Shown piece by piece: positions 1-8,408 of a stretch of DNA of 64,000 nt (its first letter is position 1; each line of letters starts with the position of its first letter). A program made the translations under genes and the position numbers. The stretch covers positions 310,001 to 374,000 of the forward strand of contig NZ_LGDV01000038.1 of NCBI RefSeq assembly GCF_001280015.1, in the 5' to 3' direction. The notes below the pieces were generated by a model. It was not told where the DNA came from and did no database searches. It was given only the letters and a program-made list of their open reading frames with translations. The DNA is from Streptomyces sp. MMG1121 (lineage in GTDB: Bacteria; Actinomycetota; Actinomycetes; Streptomycetales; Streptomycetaceae).

Positions 1-903
1 GCGGGTGCGCAGCCGGCGGTAGCCGTAGTCACGGAAGATCGAGATGACGCCCTCGTAGACGTCCGGGACCTCGTCGACCGGCACCCAGGCGCCGAGCCGC
101 ACACCCAGCTTGGGGTTGGTGGACAGACCGCCGCCGACCCACACGTCGAAGCCCGGGCCGTGCTCGGGGTGGTGTACGCCGACGAACGCCACGTCGTTGA
201 TCTCGTGCACGACGTCCAGCAGCGGCGAGCCGGAGACCGCGGACTTGAACTTGCGGGGCAGGTTCGAGAACGCCTTGTTGCCGACGATCCGACGGTGGAT
301 CTCCTCGATGGCGGGGGTGCCGTCGATGATCTCGTCCGCGGCGATCCCGGCGACCGGGGAACCGAGGACCACGCGGGGCGTGTCGCCACAGGCCTCGGTG
401 GTGGACAGTCCGACCCCCTCCAGCCGCTCCCAGATCTCGGGTACGTCCTCGATCCGGATCCAGTGGTACTGGACGTTCTGCCGGTCGGTGATGTCCGCCG
501 TGCCGCGCGCGAACTCCTGCGAGATCTCGCCGATCACCCGCAGCTGCCGCGTGGTGAGCGCACCGCCGTCGATGCGCACACGCAGCATGAAGTACTCGTC
601 GTCCAGCTCCTCCGGCTCCAGGATCGCGGTCTTGCCGCCGTCGATCCCGGGCTTGCGCTGGGTGTACAGCCCCCACCAGCGCATCCGGCCGCGCAGGTCG
701 TTGGGGTCGATCGAGTCGAAACCGCCCTTGGAGTAGATCGTCTCAATGCGTGTCCGCACATTGAGACCGTCGTCGTCCTTCTTGAACTGTTCGTTGCCGT
801 TGAGCGGAGTGAAGTGCCCCGCAGCCCACTGACCCTCGCCGCGGTGACGGCTCACCTTGCGGCGCGGCGCGGAGGCGTCGGGGTTCTGTGGGGTGGCGGC
901 CAT
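1..903 (-). CDS. sir: Nitrite/sulfite reductase (ferredoxin-type), 5' part, runs off the window
   Basis: The frame is open from an ATG at 903 to the left edge (301 codons); the C-terminal part, which carries the Fe4S4/siroheme cysteines, lies outside. The family reduces sulfite to sulfide (or nitrite to ammonia) with ferredoxin electrons. The visible part shows the N-terminal half-domain around residues 100-165 (EYFMLRVRIDGGALT, DITDRQNVQYHW) and the ACGDTPRVVLGSP motif at 171-183. A basic NLPRKFK segment at 214-220 is typical of siroheme and anion binding. GAAGGACG lies 9 nt before the start. The Cys-containing leader peptide upstream favours an assimilatory sulfite reductase over a nitrite reductase; this is inference. 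Confidence 0.9.
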   Translation of the reverse strand, partial: MAATPQNPDASAPRRKVSRHRGEGQWAAGHFTPLNGNEQFKKDDDGLNVRTRIETIYSKGGFDSIDPNDLRGRMRWWGLYTQRKPGIDGGKTAILEPEELDDEYFMLRVRIDGGALTTRQLRVIGEISQEFARGTADITDRQNVQYHWIRIEDVPEIWERLEGVGLSTTEACGDTPRVVLGSPVAGIAADEIIDGTPAIEEIHRRIVGNKAFSNLPRKFKSAVSGSPLLDVVHEINDVAFVGVHHPEHGPGFDVWVGGGLSTNPKLGVRLGAWVPVDEVPDVYEGVISIFRDYGYRRLRTR

Positions 904-1029
904 GGTTTCTACGTCCTTCGGACAGGCGGAAAGATTCTCTGACCTGCGCATACAAGCGCATGCGGGCATGGTTGCGCATCATTGCGCGGCAGAAATCAGG
1001 TACGGGGAGGTGCGGCGGTGCTGGTGGGC

Positions 1030-1113
1030 TCAGCTCGCCGGACAGATGGCGCTGGACATGCGGCCGAGGTCGACGTGTCGCCGACCCACCAAGGCAATTC
1101 CAGTTCCGGACAT
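1030..1113 (-). CDS. Short leader peptide upstream of sulfite reductase
   Basis: This 27-codon ORF (ATG at 1113, stop at 1030-1032) lies 126 bp upstream of the reductase on the same strand. Its product ends in RRHVDLGRMSSAICPAS. It matches from memory a class of Streptomyces ORFs annotated only as putative leader peptide, which sit before sulfur-assimilation genes and carry a Cys near the C-terminus. The likely role is a cis-acting sensor: stalling at the Cys codon when charged tRNA-Cys is scarce could control the downstream gene, as described for Cys-rich upstream ORFs in mycobacteria. I see no other coding signal here. Function in this organism is inferred. Confidence 0.7.
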   Translation of the reverse strand: MSGTGIALVGRRHVDLGRMSSAICPAS

Positions 1114-1172
1114 GACGGAAGCGTGTCACGGCGTTCTGGACACAGTCCAGCTTTATCCATCATGCGGACATC

Positions 1173-1240
1173 CTTGTCCCGAAATGTGGAACGCAGGTGT
1201 TGTCGCTCACATGCGCCGCCGGAAGGCTTGTCCCGGAATG
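1173..1240. repeat. Pair of 14-bp direct repeats upstream of the leader peptide
   Basis: CTTGTCCCGAAATG (1173-1186) and CTTGTCCCGGAATG (1227-1240) differ at one base and start 54 bp apart, on the upstream side of the sulfite reductase leader. They lie in the 139-bp gap between the leader peptide and the GNAT gene and are probably regulator sites for the reductase promoter. The regulator is unknown. Confidence 0.5.
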
Positions 1241-1252
1241 CCGCGCGGGGTA

Positions 1253-1825
1253 TCAGCCGGAGTGCGCCCCGGGCCACGGCCCCGGCGCCGCCACCTCCGG
1301 CTCCAGCTCGACCTTGGTGTCGAACAGCTGGAAGCCGCGCCGCTGGTAGTTGTCCATGGCGAACTCGCCGTCCTTGCTGCACGTGTGCAGCCACACCCGC
1401 TTCGTCGGCGCCCGCCCCGGCCACCGCTCGGCCAGGTCCCAGGCACGGGCCGTGCCGTACGACAGCAGATGACCGCCGATCCGCCGGCTGCGGAAGGCCG
1501 GGATCAGGCCGAAGTAGACGATCTCCACCACTCCCTCGTCCTGCGCCTCCAGCTCCACGTAGCCGGCCGGCGTGCCGCGGTCGTAGGCCACCCAGGTCTC
1601 CGTACCGGGCCGCTCCAGGTACTCCTGCCACTGGGCGTACGGCCAGCCCAGCCGGTCGGTCCAGCGGATGTCGCCGCCGACCGAGGCGTACAGGAAGCGG
1701 CTGAACTCGGGGGAGGGGACCTCGGCGCGGACGATCCGGACTTCGCCCTCGGGCAGGGCGGCGGGCAGCAGGTCGGCAGGGGACGTCTGCTCCAGGGACC
1801 AGGTGGTGACAGGGACACTGCTCAT
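1253..1825 (-). CDS. GNAT family N-acetyltransferase
   Basis: A 190-residue protein of the acetyl-CoA-dependent N-acetyltransferase superfamily. The core strand VEIVYFGLIPAFRSRRIGG (about 100-118) is followed by the pyrophosphate-binding turn RIGGHLL (115-121), a variant of the R/Q-x-x-G-x-G/A motif. The C-terminal strand and helix (RVWLHTCSKDGEFAMDNYQRRGF) is the usual acceptor side. The full length fits the family. The acceptor cannot be read from sequence. No clear Shine-Dalgarno precedes the ATG at 1825. It is transcribed towards the sulfite reductase but separated from it by the repeat and leader region. Confidence 0.85.
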   Translation of the reverse strand: MSSVPVTTWSLEQTSPADLLPAALPEGEVRIVRAEVPSPEFSRFLYASVGGDIRWTDRLGWPYAQWQEYLERPGTETWVAYDRGTPAGYVELEAQDEGVVEIVYFGLIPAFRSRRIGGHLLSYGTARAWDLAERWPGRAPTKRVWLHTCSKDGEFAMDNYQRRGFQLFDTKVELEPEVAAPGPWPGAHSG

Positions 1826-1873
1826 GGGGGCCAGGGAACCATCCCGCCGCCTGGTCTGTCGATCACCCCCCGG

Positions 1874-3208
1874 TCACTCCAGCGCGCGGTCCAGCTCCGC
1901 CAGCGGCAGGGAGAACAGCATCCGGTCCGACAGCGACCACACCTCGCCGGTCTGCTGCCAGTAGGACAGGGAGCCCGTCCCCTCGGCCCAGCAGCGGTGC
2001 GAGGCGTCCGCACCGCAGCGGGCCGCCTTCGCACCCGCGACGTCCTGCCGCCACAGCCCGCCGTGCCCGTCCCGCGAATCGGGCAGGTGTCCCACATACC
2101 AGGACGCATGGTCCGCGCCGGCCTGTCGGTACGACAGCACGCCCCGGATCCCGGCCGTCCGGGTCCGGTACGCCTCCACCGGGTCCACGCGCCCGGCACC
2201 GTCCGTGGCGAGGAGTCCGCCGCGCCCGGCTTCCGTGCTGAAGGCGTACCGCCACAGCCGGGCCCTGCTGCCGGCGTCCGGCGCGGTCCACTCGGCGGCG
2301 ACCAGAGAGGCGGGCGCGGTGCTCCGGTCCAGGGCGAGCGCGCCGGGACAGGGCGGTCCGGAGGGGGCGCAGCGGCCGGCGGCGAAGCGGTACGAGCCGG
2401 CCGTGGGCAGCACGTACTGATAGCCGTCCGCGGACCAGCCGCCGGGCACCCGGCCGATCGCGGGCGCGTCGACCGTGGTGCGCAGGATGCGGTTCAGGTC
2501 GTAGACGTAGAGCGCGTCGGCGCTGCCGGTCCTGGCGGTGACCAGCAGCTTGTCCCGGTACCAGACCATGCCGGAGACCCCGGAGGCCAGGCCCCGGTAG
2601 TCCCGGCCGTCCTGTGTCGGCACCACCAGCAGCACCCAGCGGTAGGCGAGGTGGGCGGGGTCGTCGGCGTTCACGAAGGCAACCCGGGCCAGTCCCCGCT
2701 CGGCGGTGCGGCCGGTGGAGGTGCTGTGGGTCCAGCCGGCGAGCACCATCCGGTGCGTGCCCCGGGCCGTGTCGCCGGCGGTGTCCCCGGGCGTGGTCAC
2801 CGACGCCGGCCGCCAGTCCGTGGCGTCGGCGTCCGCCGGATCCCAGCAGTAGGCGTGGGCGGCGGCCGGGGCGACGGGCAGGGAGGCGCGGTCGGCGGAG
2901 GAGCAGTCGTCCGCCTCGCGCAGGCCGCGGTCGGCGCTCGCCAGGACGTCGTCCACACCGGCCGGGCCGCCCATCGCCGCCGACAGCCGGTCCAGCGTGC
3001 GCGCGGGGACCAGCTGTTCCTGGAGCCGCAGCCGGCCGGCGTCCGCCGAGGAGGAGAGGGGCTTGAGCGCGCCGGGGCTGTCGGTGACGTCGGCCTGCGA
3101 CGCGCTGATCAGCGTCGCGGTCGCGGTGAGCGCCAGCGCGGTCCCGGTCAGGACCGCGCGCAACGCGGCACCCCGTCTGCGCCGCCGGTGTCTGCCGCGG
3201 TGCTTCAT
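1874..3208 (-). CDS. Secreted beta-propeller-like protein of unknown function
   Basis: A 444-residue protein with a basic N-terminus (KHRGRHRRRRRG) followed by a hydrophobic stretch (about residues 15-38), which looks like a signal peptide or membrane anchor. The rest is rich in Trp, Gly and Asp turns (YCWDPADADATDWRP, GMVWYRDKLLVTART, ALYVYDLNRIL) spaced like propeller blades. Several cysteines may form disulfides outside the cell. I do not recognise an enzymatic motif. It resembles conserved secreted proteins of Streptomyces with no assigned role. It ends 48 bp upstream of the GNAT start on the same strand, so the two could be co-transcribed. Confidence 0.75.
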   Translation of the reverse strand: MKHRGRHRRRRRGAALRAVLTGTALALTATATLISASQADVTDSPGALKPLSSSADAGRLRLQEQLVPARTLDRLSAAMGGPAGVDDVLASADRGLREADDCSSADRASLPVAPAAAHAYCWDPADADATDWRPASVTTPGDTAGDTARGTHRMVLAGWTHSTSTGRTAERGLARVAFVNADDPAHLAYRWVLLVVPTQDGRDYRGLASGVSGMVWYRDKLLVTARTGSADALYVYDLNRILRTTVDAPAIGRVPGGWSADGYQYVLPTAGSYRFAAGRCAPSGPPCPGALALDRSTAPASLVAAEWTAPDAGSRARLWRYAFSTEAGRGGLLATDGAGRVDPVEAYRTRTAGIRGVLSYRQAGADHASWYVGHLPDSRDGHGGLWRQDVAGAKAARCGADASHRCWAEGTGSLSYWQQTGEVWSLSDRMLFSLPLAELDRALE

Positions 3209-3243
3209 CTCGTCCCCTCTTCCAGGGCTCCTCCGCCTCCGGA

Positions 3244-3260
3244 CCGGCCCTGCGGGCCGG
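3244..3260. terminator. GC hairpin after the GAF regulator gene
   Basis: CCGGCCC-TGC-GGGCCGG is a perfect 7-bp stem with a 3-nt loop and no U tract. It lies between two genes on the minus strand, 128 bp after the GAF regulator stop. A weak terminator is plausible. The rest of the 179-bp gap holds nothing else I recognise. Confidence 0.35.
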
Positions 3261-3387
3261 ATCGGGCCAACTGCGCCTGATGGTCCGGATGTTGACGCGT
3301 GAAACAGTCGGGGAGGCCTTGAAGGGATGCTACGGCAGTAACGGCCCGCGCAGGGCGAAGACCCCGCACATTCCCGGAAGACACCGC

Positions 3388-4695
3388 TCAGTGACCGACC
3401 GGCCCGGCGTCTCCCGGCATCCTCCGGCGGCGCGCGATGGCCGGTGCCGTCGAGGAAGGCAGCAGGTCACGGGGGTTGTCGGGGAGCAGCACCTCGATCT
3501 CGGTGTCCTCGCAGAAACGATACGGTCGGTGGTCGAGAAGTTCCCCGAGGTACCGCCGGATCCGCGACATCTCCGCTCGTACCGTCACTGTGCGTGAGGG
3601 ATCCCCGAACAGATCCCCGGCGAGGGCCGCCGCACTCCGGCCGGAGCGGTGCTCGGCGAGCAGGAAGATCAACTCCGCGTGCCGGGGGCTGAGTTCACGC
3701 GACCAGGAACGCGCACACCCGGTCACCGTCAGCGTGCTGCGGCCCGTCCTGACCAGGTCCAGCACGAGCCGGGTGGCCGTGCCCGTCGGCTCCTCCTCCG
3801 CCACGGCCCGCAGCAACCACCCTCCGGCCAGCGGCTCCACCGCGCACGAACCCAGCGCCGGCAGCCACCTCGTGCCCGGCGAGAGCGACTTGGGCAGCGC
3901 GACGCGCCGTACGTACGGCATCCCGGACACCGCGGCCGACCAGCCGTCCCGGTCCACCACCAGCGCCCGCCCGGCCAGCCGCGCCAGCACCGGTGCCGCC
4001 ACCGAACGCAGCCGCTCCAGCGAGTCCAGGTGCACCTCCCGCAGCCGCGCCTCGGCCAGCTTCGCCACCGAGCCGACCCAGGCCAGCGTCGCCGGATGCA
4101 TCGTCTCCAGCGGGCCGCTGACGTCCACGACACCGATCAGCCGGCCGTCTCTGGGGTCGATGATCGGCGCGCCCGCGCAGGTCCAGGAGGTGTGCGAGCG
4201 GGCGAAGTGCTCGGCGGCGAACACCTGCACGGGGCGGCGTACGACCACCGGGGTGCCCACCCCGTTGGTGCCGACGACGTCTTCCCGCCAGTCAGCGCCG
4301 AGTTCGAAGCCGAGACCGTCGGCCTTGCGCAGCACCGGCGAGGACCCCTCCCGCCACAGCACACGCCCGTCGGCGTCCGCGACCACCATGATGTGCTGGG
4401 CGACGTCCGCGACCGAAAGCAGACCCTCGCGCAGCACCGGCAGGACATGCCGCAGCGGTGACTCGTCGCGTCGGCGCCGCACTTCGTCCGAGGGCAGCAG
4501 ACCCGACCTGAAGTCGTGGTCGGGGTCCACACCGCTGCGCAGCATGCGCCCCCAGGACTGCTCGATCACCGGCCGCGGCGCGATCCTCGCACGTTGACCG
4601 GCGAGCGTGGCCTCGCGTGCCTCGCTCAGCATCCGCGCCGCATGCGCCGCGTCCACGGCGGCCAGACGCGCCACGTTCATCGGCGGGTTCACCAC
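3388..4695 (-). CDS. GAF-domain transcriptional regulator with C-terminal winged helix
   Basis: A 435-residue regulator. The N-terminal half resembles the GAF sensor part of AcoR-type activators (LSVADVAQHIMVVADADGRVLWREG, GTNGVGTPVVVRRPVQVFAAEHF, CAGAPIIDPRDGRLIGVVDVSG) but no AAA+ sigma54 domain follows. The C-terminal 110 residues (SRELSPRHAELIFLLAEHRSG, TVTVRAEMSRIRRYLGELL) look like a winged-helix DNA-binding domain. I chose GTG at 4695 because GGGAGGA lies 5 nt upstream; the frame stays open to 4830 but without a ribosome site. Homologues often sit near aldehyde or alcohol dehydrogenases; here the neighbour is an acyl-CoA dehydrogenase. Ligand unknown. Confidence 0.85.
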   Translation of the reverse strand: MVNPPMNVARLAAVDAAHAARMLSEAREATLAGQRARIAPRPVIEQSWGRMLRSGVDPDHDFRSGLLPSDEVRRRRDESPLRHVLPVLREGLLSVADVAQHIMVVADADGRVLWREGSSPVLRKADGLGFELGADWREDVVGTNGVGTPVVVRRPVQVFAAEHFARSHTSWTCAGAPIIDPRDGRLIGVVDVSGPLETMHPATLAWVGSVAKLAEARLREVHLDSLERLRSVAAPVLARLAGRALVVDRDGWSAAVSGMPYVRRVALPKSLSPGTRWLPALGSCAVEPLAGGWLLRAVAEEEPTGTATRLVLDLVRTGRSTLTVTGCARSWSRELSPRHAELIFLLAEHRSGRSAAALAGDLFGDPSRTVTVRAEMSRIRRYLGELLDHRPYRFCEDTEIEVLLPDNPRDLLPSSTAPAIARRRRMPGDAGPVGH

Positions 4696-4831
4696 GGGAG
4701 TCCTCCCGGAAAAAGGCTTCGAACATACTTGTAATGCCGTACCGGCGGCGATTTCCGGCCCGGCATCTGGCACACATACTGCCGCTCCGGACAGGGCGGA
4801 GGCACACAATCCGCACACGTACGCCGACAAG

Positions 4832-4850
4832 TTGCAACCCCTTGCAACCC
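4832..4850. repeat. Direct repeat TTGCAACCC x2 upstream of the GAF regulator
   Basis: TTGCAACCC occurs at 4832-4840 and 4842-4850, one helical turn apart, in the 297-bp gap between the GAF regulator and the acyl-CoA dehydrogenase. It is about 140 bp upstream of the regulator start and could be an activator site. Apart from this and the terminator at 4890 I see nothing in the gap. Confidence 0.35.
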
Positions 4851-4889
4851 TGGTGAACTTTCTGTGGGTGGCTGAGACTTGACCCCGAC

Positions 4890-4923
4890 GGGGGTGGTGC
4901 CGTGTCGGCGCAGCACCACCCCC
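4890..4923. terminator. Terminator hairpin after the acyl-CoA dehydrogenase gene
   Basis: GGGGGTGGTGC and GCACCACCCCC form a perfect 11-bp stem around a 12-nt loop, 70 bp past the stop of the minus-strand acyl-CoA dehydrogenase. Confidence 0.6.
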
Positions 4924-4992
4924 TCCCTCCTGGGGGCGGCCGACATCACGGCCGCGGGTCCGGCTGCTTCAGGCAGGGCGGCGCACCCTTGC

Positions 4993-6630
4993 TCAGAAAG
5001 TCGGGCGGGCTCGTTCCACCACCGCTTCCAGGTCCAGGCCCGTCGGCAGGGTGCCGAAGGACGCTCCGTGGTCTCCGCCCAGGCGGGAGGCGCAGAACGC
5101 GTCCGCCACCTCGGGCGGGGCGTGCCGTACCAGGAGGGAGCCCTGGAGGACCGTCGCGAGGCGTTCCGCCAGCCGGCGTGCCCGGCCCTCGATGCCGTCC
5201 AGGTCGGCGAGTTCGGTGAACAGGTCCTTCACCGCCCGGTCGAGGCGGTGGTCGGCCCCGTGCGCCCGGCCGATCTCGGTCAGGCAGGCGTCCAGCGCGC
5301 CCGGCTCCCGCTGCAACGCGCGGAGCACATCCAGCGCCTGGACGTTTCCGGCGCCCTCCCAGACGGAGTTCAGCGGCGACTCCCGGACCAGCCGGGGCAG
5401 TCCGGACTCCTCGACGTAGCCGTTTCCGCCCAGGCACTCCGCGGCCTCCAGTGCTACGGGCGCACAGCGCTTGGTGATCCAGTACTTGGCGGCCGGCACC
5501 GCGAGGCGCAGGAAGGCGCGTTCCCGCTCGCCGCCGTCGTCGTAGGCGGCCGCCAGCCGCAGCGCGAGCGCGGTCGCGGCCTCGGACTCCAGCGCGAGAT
5601 CGGCGAGGACGTTGCGCATCAGCGGCTTGTCGATCAGTTTCCCGCCGAACGCCTCCCGGTACGCGCAGTGGTGCACGGCCTGCGCCACCGCCTGCCGCAT
5701 CAGACCCGCCGAGCCGAGCGCGCAGTCCAGCCGGGTCGCGGCGACCATCTCGATGATGGTCCGCACCCCGCGCCCCTCCTCGCCGACCCGGCGCGCCCAG
5801 GTCCCGTCGAACTCGACCTCGGCGGAGGCGTTGGACCGGTTGCCCAGCTTGTCCTTCAGCCGCTGGATCAGGAACACGTTGCGGGTGCCGTCGGCGAGGA
5901 TGCGCGGGACCAGGAAGCAGGTCAGGCCCTGCGGGGCCTGTGCCAGCACCAGGAAACCGTCGGACATCGGCGCCGAGCAGAACCACTTGTGCCCGGTCAG
6001 CGTGTACGTCCCGGCCTCGGCGAGCGGCCGGGCCGCGGTCGTGTTCGCCCGTACGTCGCTGCCGCCCTGCTTCTCGGTCATGGTCATGCCGAAGAGGGCG
6101 CCGGGCTTCCGCGCGGCTGCCCGCAGCTCGCGGTCGTACACCGTGGAGGTCAGCCGTGGCTCCCACTCGGCGGCCAGCTCCGGATCGGTCCGCAGCGCGG
6201 GCACGGCCGCGTGGGTCATCGACAGCGGACAGCAGTTGCCCGCCTCGACCTGCGTCCAGATCAGGAACCCGGCCGCCCGGCGCACATGCCCGGCGGGCCG
6301 CGTCCAGGCGGTCGTCAGCCCCGCCCCGACCCCCTTGCCGAGCAGCCGGTGCCAGGCCGGGTCGAAGTCGACCTCGTCGATCCGGTGGCCGTAGCGGTCG
6401 TGCGTGCGCAGCCGGGGCGGGTTCTCGTTCGCCCGCACTCCCCACTCCTGTACCTGCGCCGAACCGGAGGCCCGGCCCAGCACGGACAGCTCCTCGCGCA
6501 CCTCGTCCAGCACGCCCGGGTCGGTGTACCGTTCGACGGCCTCCACGAGGGCCCGGTCGGCGGTGAAGAGGTCGTAGCCGGCCAGCGGAGGCGGCTGGTT
6601 CGTCACGATGTGGGTGGAGGTGCCTGCCAT
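4993..6630 (-). CDS. AidB-like acyl-CoA dehydrogenase
   Basis: A 545-residue flavoprotein of the acyl-CoA dehydrogenase superfamily, close in layout and length to AidB. The N-terminus has the AidB-type signature ANENPPRLRTHDRYGHRIDEV. The middle holds the FAD and substrate region (FGMTMTEKQGGSDVRANTTAA, GHKWFCSAPMSDGFLVLA). The helical C-terminal part includes CLGGNGYVEESGLPRLVRE and SVWEGAGNVQALDVLRAL, the FAD-adenine and base region. AidB has been linked to alkylation stress and to isovaleryl-CoA oxidation; which applies here is open, though the window also carries an ada/alkA-ogt pair at 49.5 kb. Start taken at ATG 6630 (MAGTSTHIVT); the upstream extension is not supported by composition. 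Confidence 0.9.
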   Translation of the reverse strand: MAGTSTHIVTNQPPPLAGYDLFTADRALVEAVERYTDPGVLDEVREELSVLGRASGSAQVQEWGVRANENPPRLRTHDRYGHRIDEVDFDPAWHRLLGKGVGAGLTTAWTRPAGHVRRAAGFLIWTQVEAGNCCPLSMTHAAVPALRTDPELAAEWEPRLTSTVYDRELRAAARKPGALFGMTMTEKQGGSDVRANTTAARPLAEAGTYTLTGHKWFCSAPMSDGFLVLAQAPQGLTCFLVPRILADGTRNVFLIQRLKDKLGNRSNASAEVEFDGTWARRVGEEGRGVRTIIEMVAATRLDCALGSAGLMRQAVAQAVHHCAYREAFGGKLIDKPLMRNVLADLALESEAATALALRLAAAYDDGGERERAFLRLAVPAAKYWITKRCAPVALEAAECLGGNGYVEESGLPRLVRESPLNSVWEGAGNVQALDVLRALQREPGALDACLTEIGRAHGADHRLDRAVKDLFTELADLDGIEGRARRLAERLATVLQGSLLVRHAPPEVADAFCASRLGGDHGASFGTLPTGLDLEAVVERARPTF

Positions 6631-6806
6631 GATTGCGAACCTACCCGGGACGGCGCTGGTGATGGCCCCAGCGTGGCACAGCGGCGCGGTGGGGGACGCC
6701 GGATGCGAGCACCCGGTCCGGACGATCCGCTCGCCCCGCCGTTGCGAGCCCGGCCGGCCGCCCCCGGAAGGTGAGGGCGGCCCCGTGCTGCGGATACCTT
6801 TGGGTC

Positions 6807-7964
6807 GTGCAGCCAGCAAGTGAACCCCCCGAGCGGCCCCCCGGTCGTCTTCACCGGGCCAGAGCCCTCTACCGGAACGTCTCCAAGCGCAGAACCGCCT
6901 GGCTGCTGCTCAAGGACACCGTCAACTCCTGCATGGAGTACCGCATCCTGGGCCTGGCGGCCGAGGCGGCGTTCTTCACACTGCTGTCCGTGCCGCCCCT
7001 GCTGCTCTGCCTCATCGGGCTGCTCGCCTACGTCGACACCTGGACCGGCGCCCACACCATCAGCAGCCTCGAGACCAACATCCTCGACGCCTCGCGGACG
7101 GTCCTGTCCGACAAGGGCGTCAAGGAGATCACCCAGCCGATCCTGCACGACGTGATGAAGGGCGGCCGGCCCGACGTCATCTCCATCGGTTTCGTCTTCG
7201 CCCTGTGGTCGGGATCGCGCGCGGTGAACGTCTTCATCGACACCATCACCGTCATGTACGGCCTCGACGGCGTCCGGGGCATCGTCAAGACGCGGATGAT
7301 GTCCTTCCTGCTGTTCATCGTGGCCCTGCTGATCGGCTCGGTGGCGCTGCCGCTGATGGTGGCCGGACCGGACGCGGTGGTACGGATCGTGCCGTGGTCG
7401 GAAACGGTCGTCCAGGTGCTGTACTGGCCGGTCGTCATCATCCTGTCCATCGTCTTCCTGACGACCCTGTACCACGTCTCCGTGCCGGTCCGCTCCCCGT
7501 GGATCGAGGACGTGCCCGGCGCTCTGGTCGCCCTGGCCATGTGGGTCCTCGGCAGCTTCCTGCTCCGGATCTACCTCGTGCACACCATCGAGGGCGCCAC
7601 CATCTACGGCTCCCTCGCCGCCTCCGTCGCCGTCATGCTCTGGATCGGCGTGTCGGCCTTCGCCGTCCTTGTCGGCGCGGCCGTGAACGCGGCCATCGAC
7701 CGGGTCTGGCCCGCCACCGCCACGGCCGCCGCCCGCGAGGCGAACGAGCGGATGCGCGAGGCACAGGTCGCCGAGTACGTCGCCTGGGCGGCGGCCACCC
7801 GCGACGCCGACCCCGACGACCCGGACATGCCCTCCGAGTTCCCCGAACGCTGGTCCCGCTTCCTGCCCCCCGAGGACGTCTCGGCCCGTCTGCGCACCCA
7901 CGCGAAGAACCCGCACCACCACAGCCACAAGGGACACGGGGACACGCCGCCGCCCACCCAGTGA
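6807..7964 (+). CDS. YihY/BrkB-family integral membrane protein
   Basis: A 385-residue membrane protein. After a short basic N-terminus (RALYRNVSKRRTAWLLLKDT) there are about six hydrophobic helices, beginning at AAEAAFFTLLSVPPLLLCLIGLLAY and ending at YGSLAASVAVMLWIGVSAFAVLVGAAVNA, the conserved family C-terminal pair. The tail is hydrophilic and His-rich (NPHHHSHKGHGD). The start is GTG 6807. A TACCTT-like -10 element ends about 7 nt before it and no Shine-Dalgarno is present, so the message is probably leaderless. The earlier ATG at 6771 has no signals. The family has no settled biochemical function despite the old ribonuclease BN label. Confidence 0.85.
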   Translation: MQPASEPPERPPGRLHRARALYRNVSKRRTAWLLLKDTVNSCMEYRILGLAAEAAFFTLLSVPPLLLCLIGLLAYVDTWTGAHTISSLETNILDASRTVLSDKGVKEITQPILHDVMKGGRPDVISIGFVFALWSGSRAVNVFIDTITVMYGLDGVRGIVKTRMMSFLLFIVALLIGSVALPLMVAGPDAVVRIVPWSETVVQVLYWPVVIILSIVFLTTLYHVSVPVRSPWIEDVPGALVALAMWVLGSFLLRIYLVHTIEGATIYGSLAASVAVMLWIGVSAFAVLVGAAVNAAIDRVWPATATAAAREANERMREAQVAEYVAWAAATRDADPDDPDMPSEFPERWSRFLPPEDVSARLRTHAKNPHHHSHKGHGDTPPPTQ

Positions 7965-8025
7965 GCGGCGGCCGCCGGGCGCCCCCAGGAGTCCGTCCGC
8001 CGCCTCAGGACCCCCGATGTCCTAA

Positions 8026-8217
8026 CTGACCGGCCGGCGGCTCGCCCTCGCCGCCGACCGGCTGCGCGACACCGACCTCACCCTCGACACGATCGCCCGC
8101 CAGATCGGCCACGGCAGCGCGTTCGCGCTCTCCACCGCCTTCAAACGCGTCTACGGCGTGAGCCTCCAGGAACACCGGGCGGGGAGGGCCGTCGCCGGGG
8201 GCGGAGTGGGGCACTGA
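8026..8217 (+). pseudogene. Relic of an AraC-family regulator (C-terminal HTH only)
   Basis: The frame directly after a TAA at 8023-8025 reads LTGRRLALAADRLRDTDLTL, then DTIARQIGHGSAFALSTAFK, RVYGVSLQEH and a stop at 8215. This is the second helix-turn-helix of an AraC/XylS regulator. There is no start codon, ligand domain or first HTH, so it is a 64-codon leftover. The rest of the gap between 7965 and 8408 carries only a possible TAGCGT -10 element near 8356 for the next gene. Confidence 0.75.
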
Positions 8218-8408
8218 GGCCGATCAGGGTCGTGGCGCCGTACGACTCCACCCAGGGGTGCGGATCATCGGTGGAGGACGCGGCCCGGCACTTCCACCTG
8301 CTTTCCACCCGCCTCTCCACCCGTGCTCCGATCCGCCCGGCACGGCCCCGGGCCTAGCGTTTTCCGCAGGCCGGCGACGGCTCCCGAAGCGACGAGGAGG
8401 CGGAGGCG

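Noticed and set aside
857..3280. 807-codon plus-strand ORF opposite the GNAT and secreted-protein genes
   Set aside because: Arg/Gly/Pro-rich product with no motif, antisense to two genes with good codon bias and recognisable features. It is a high-GC shadow frame.
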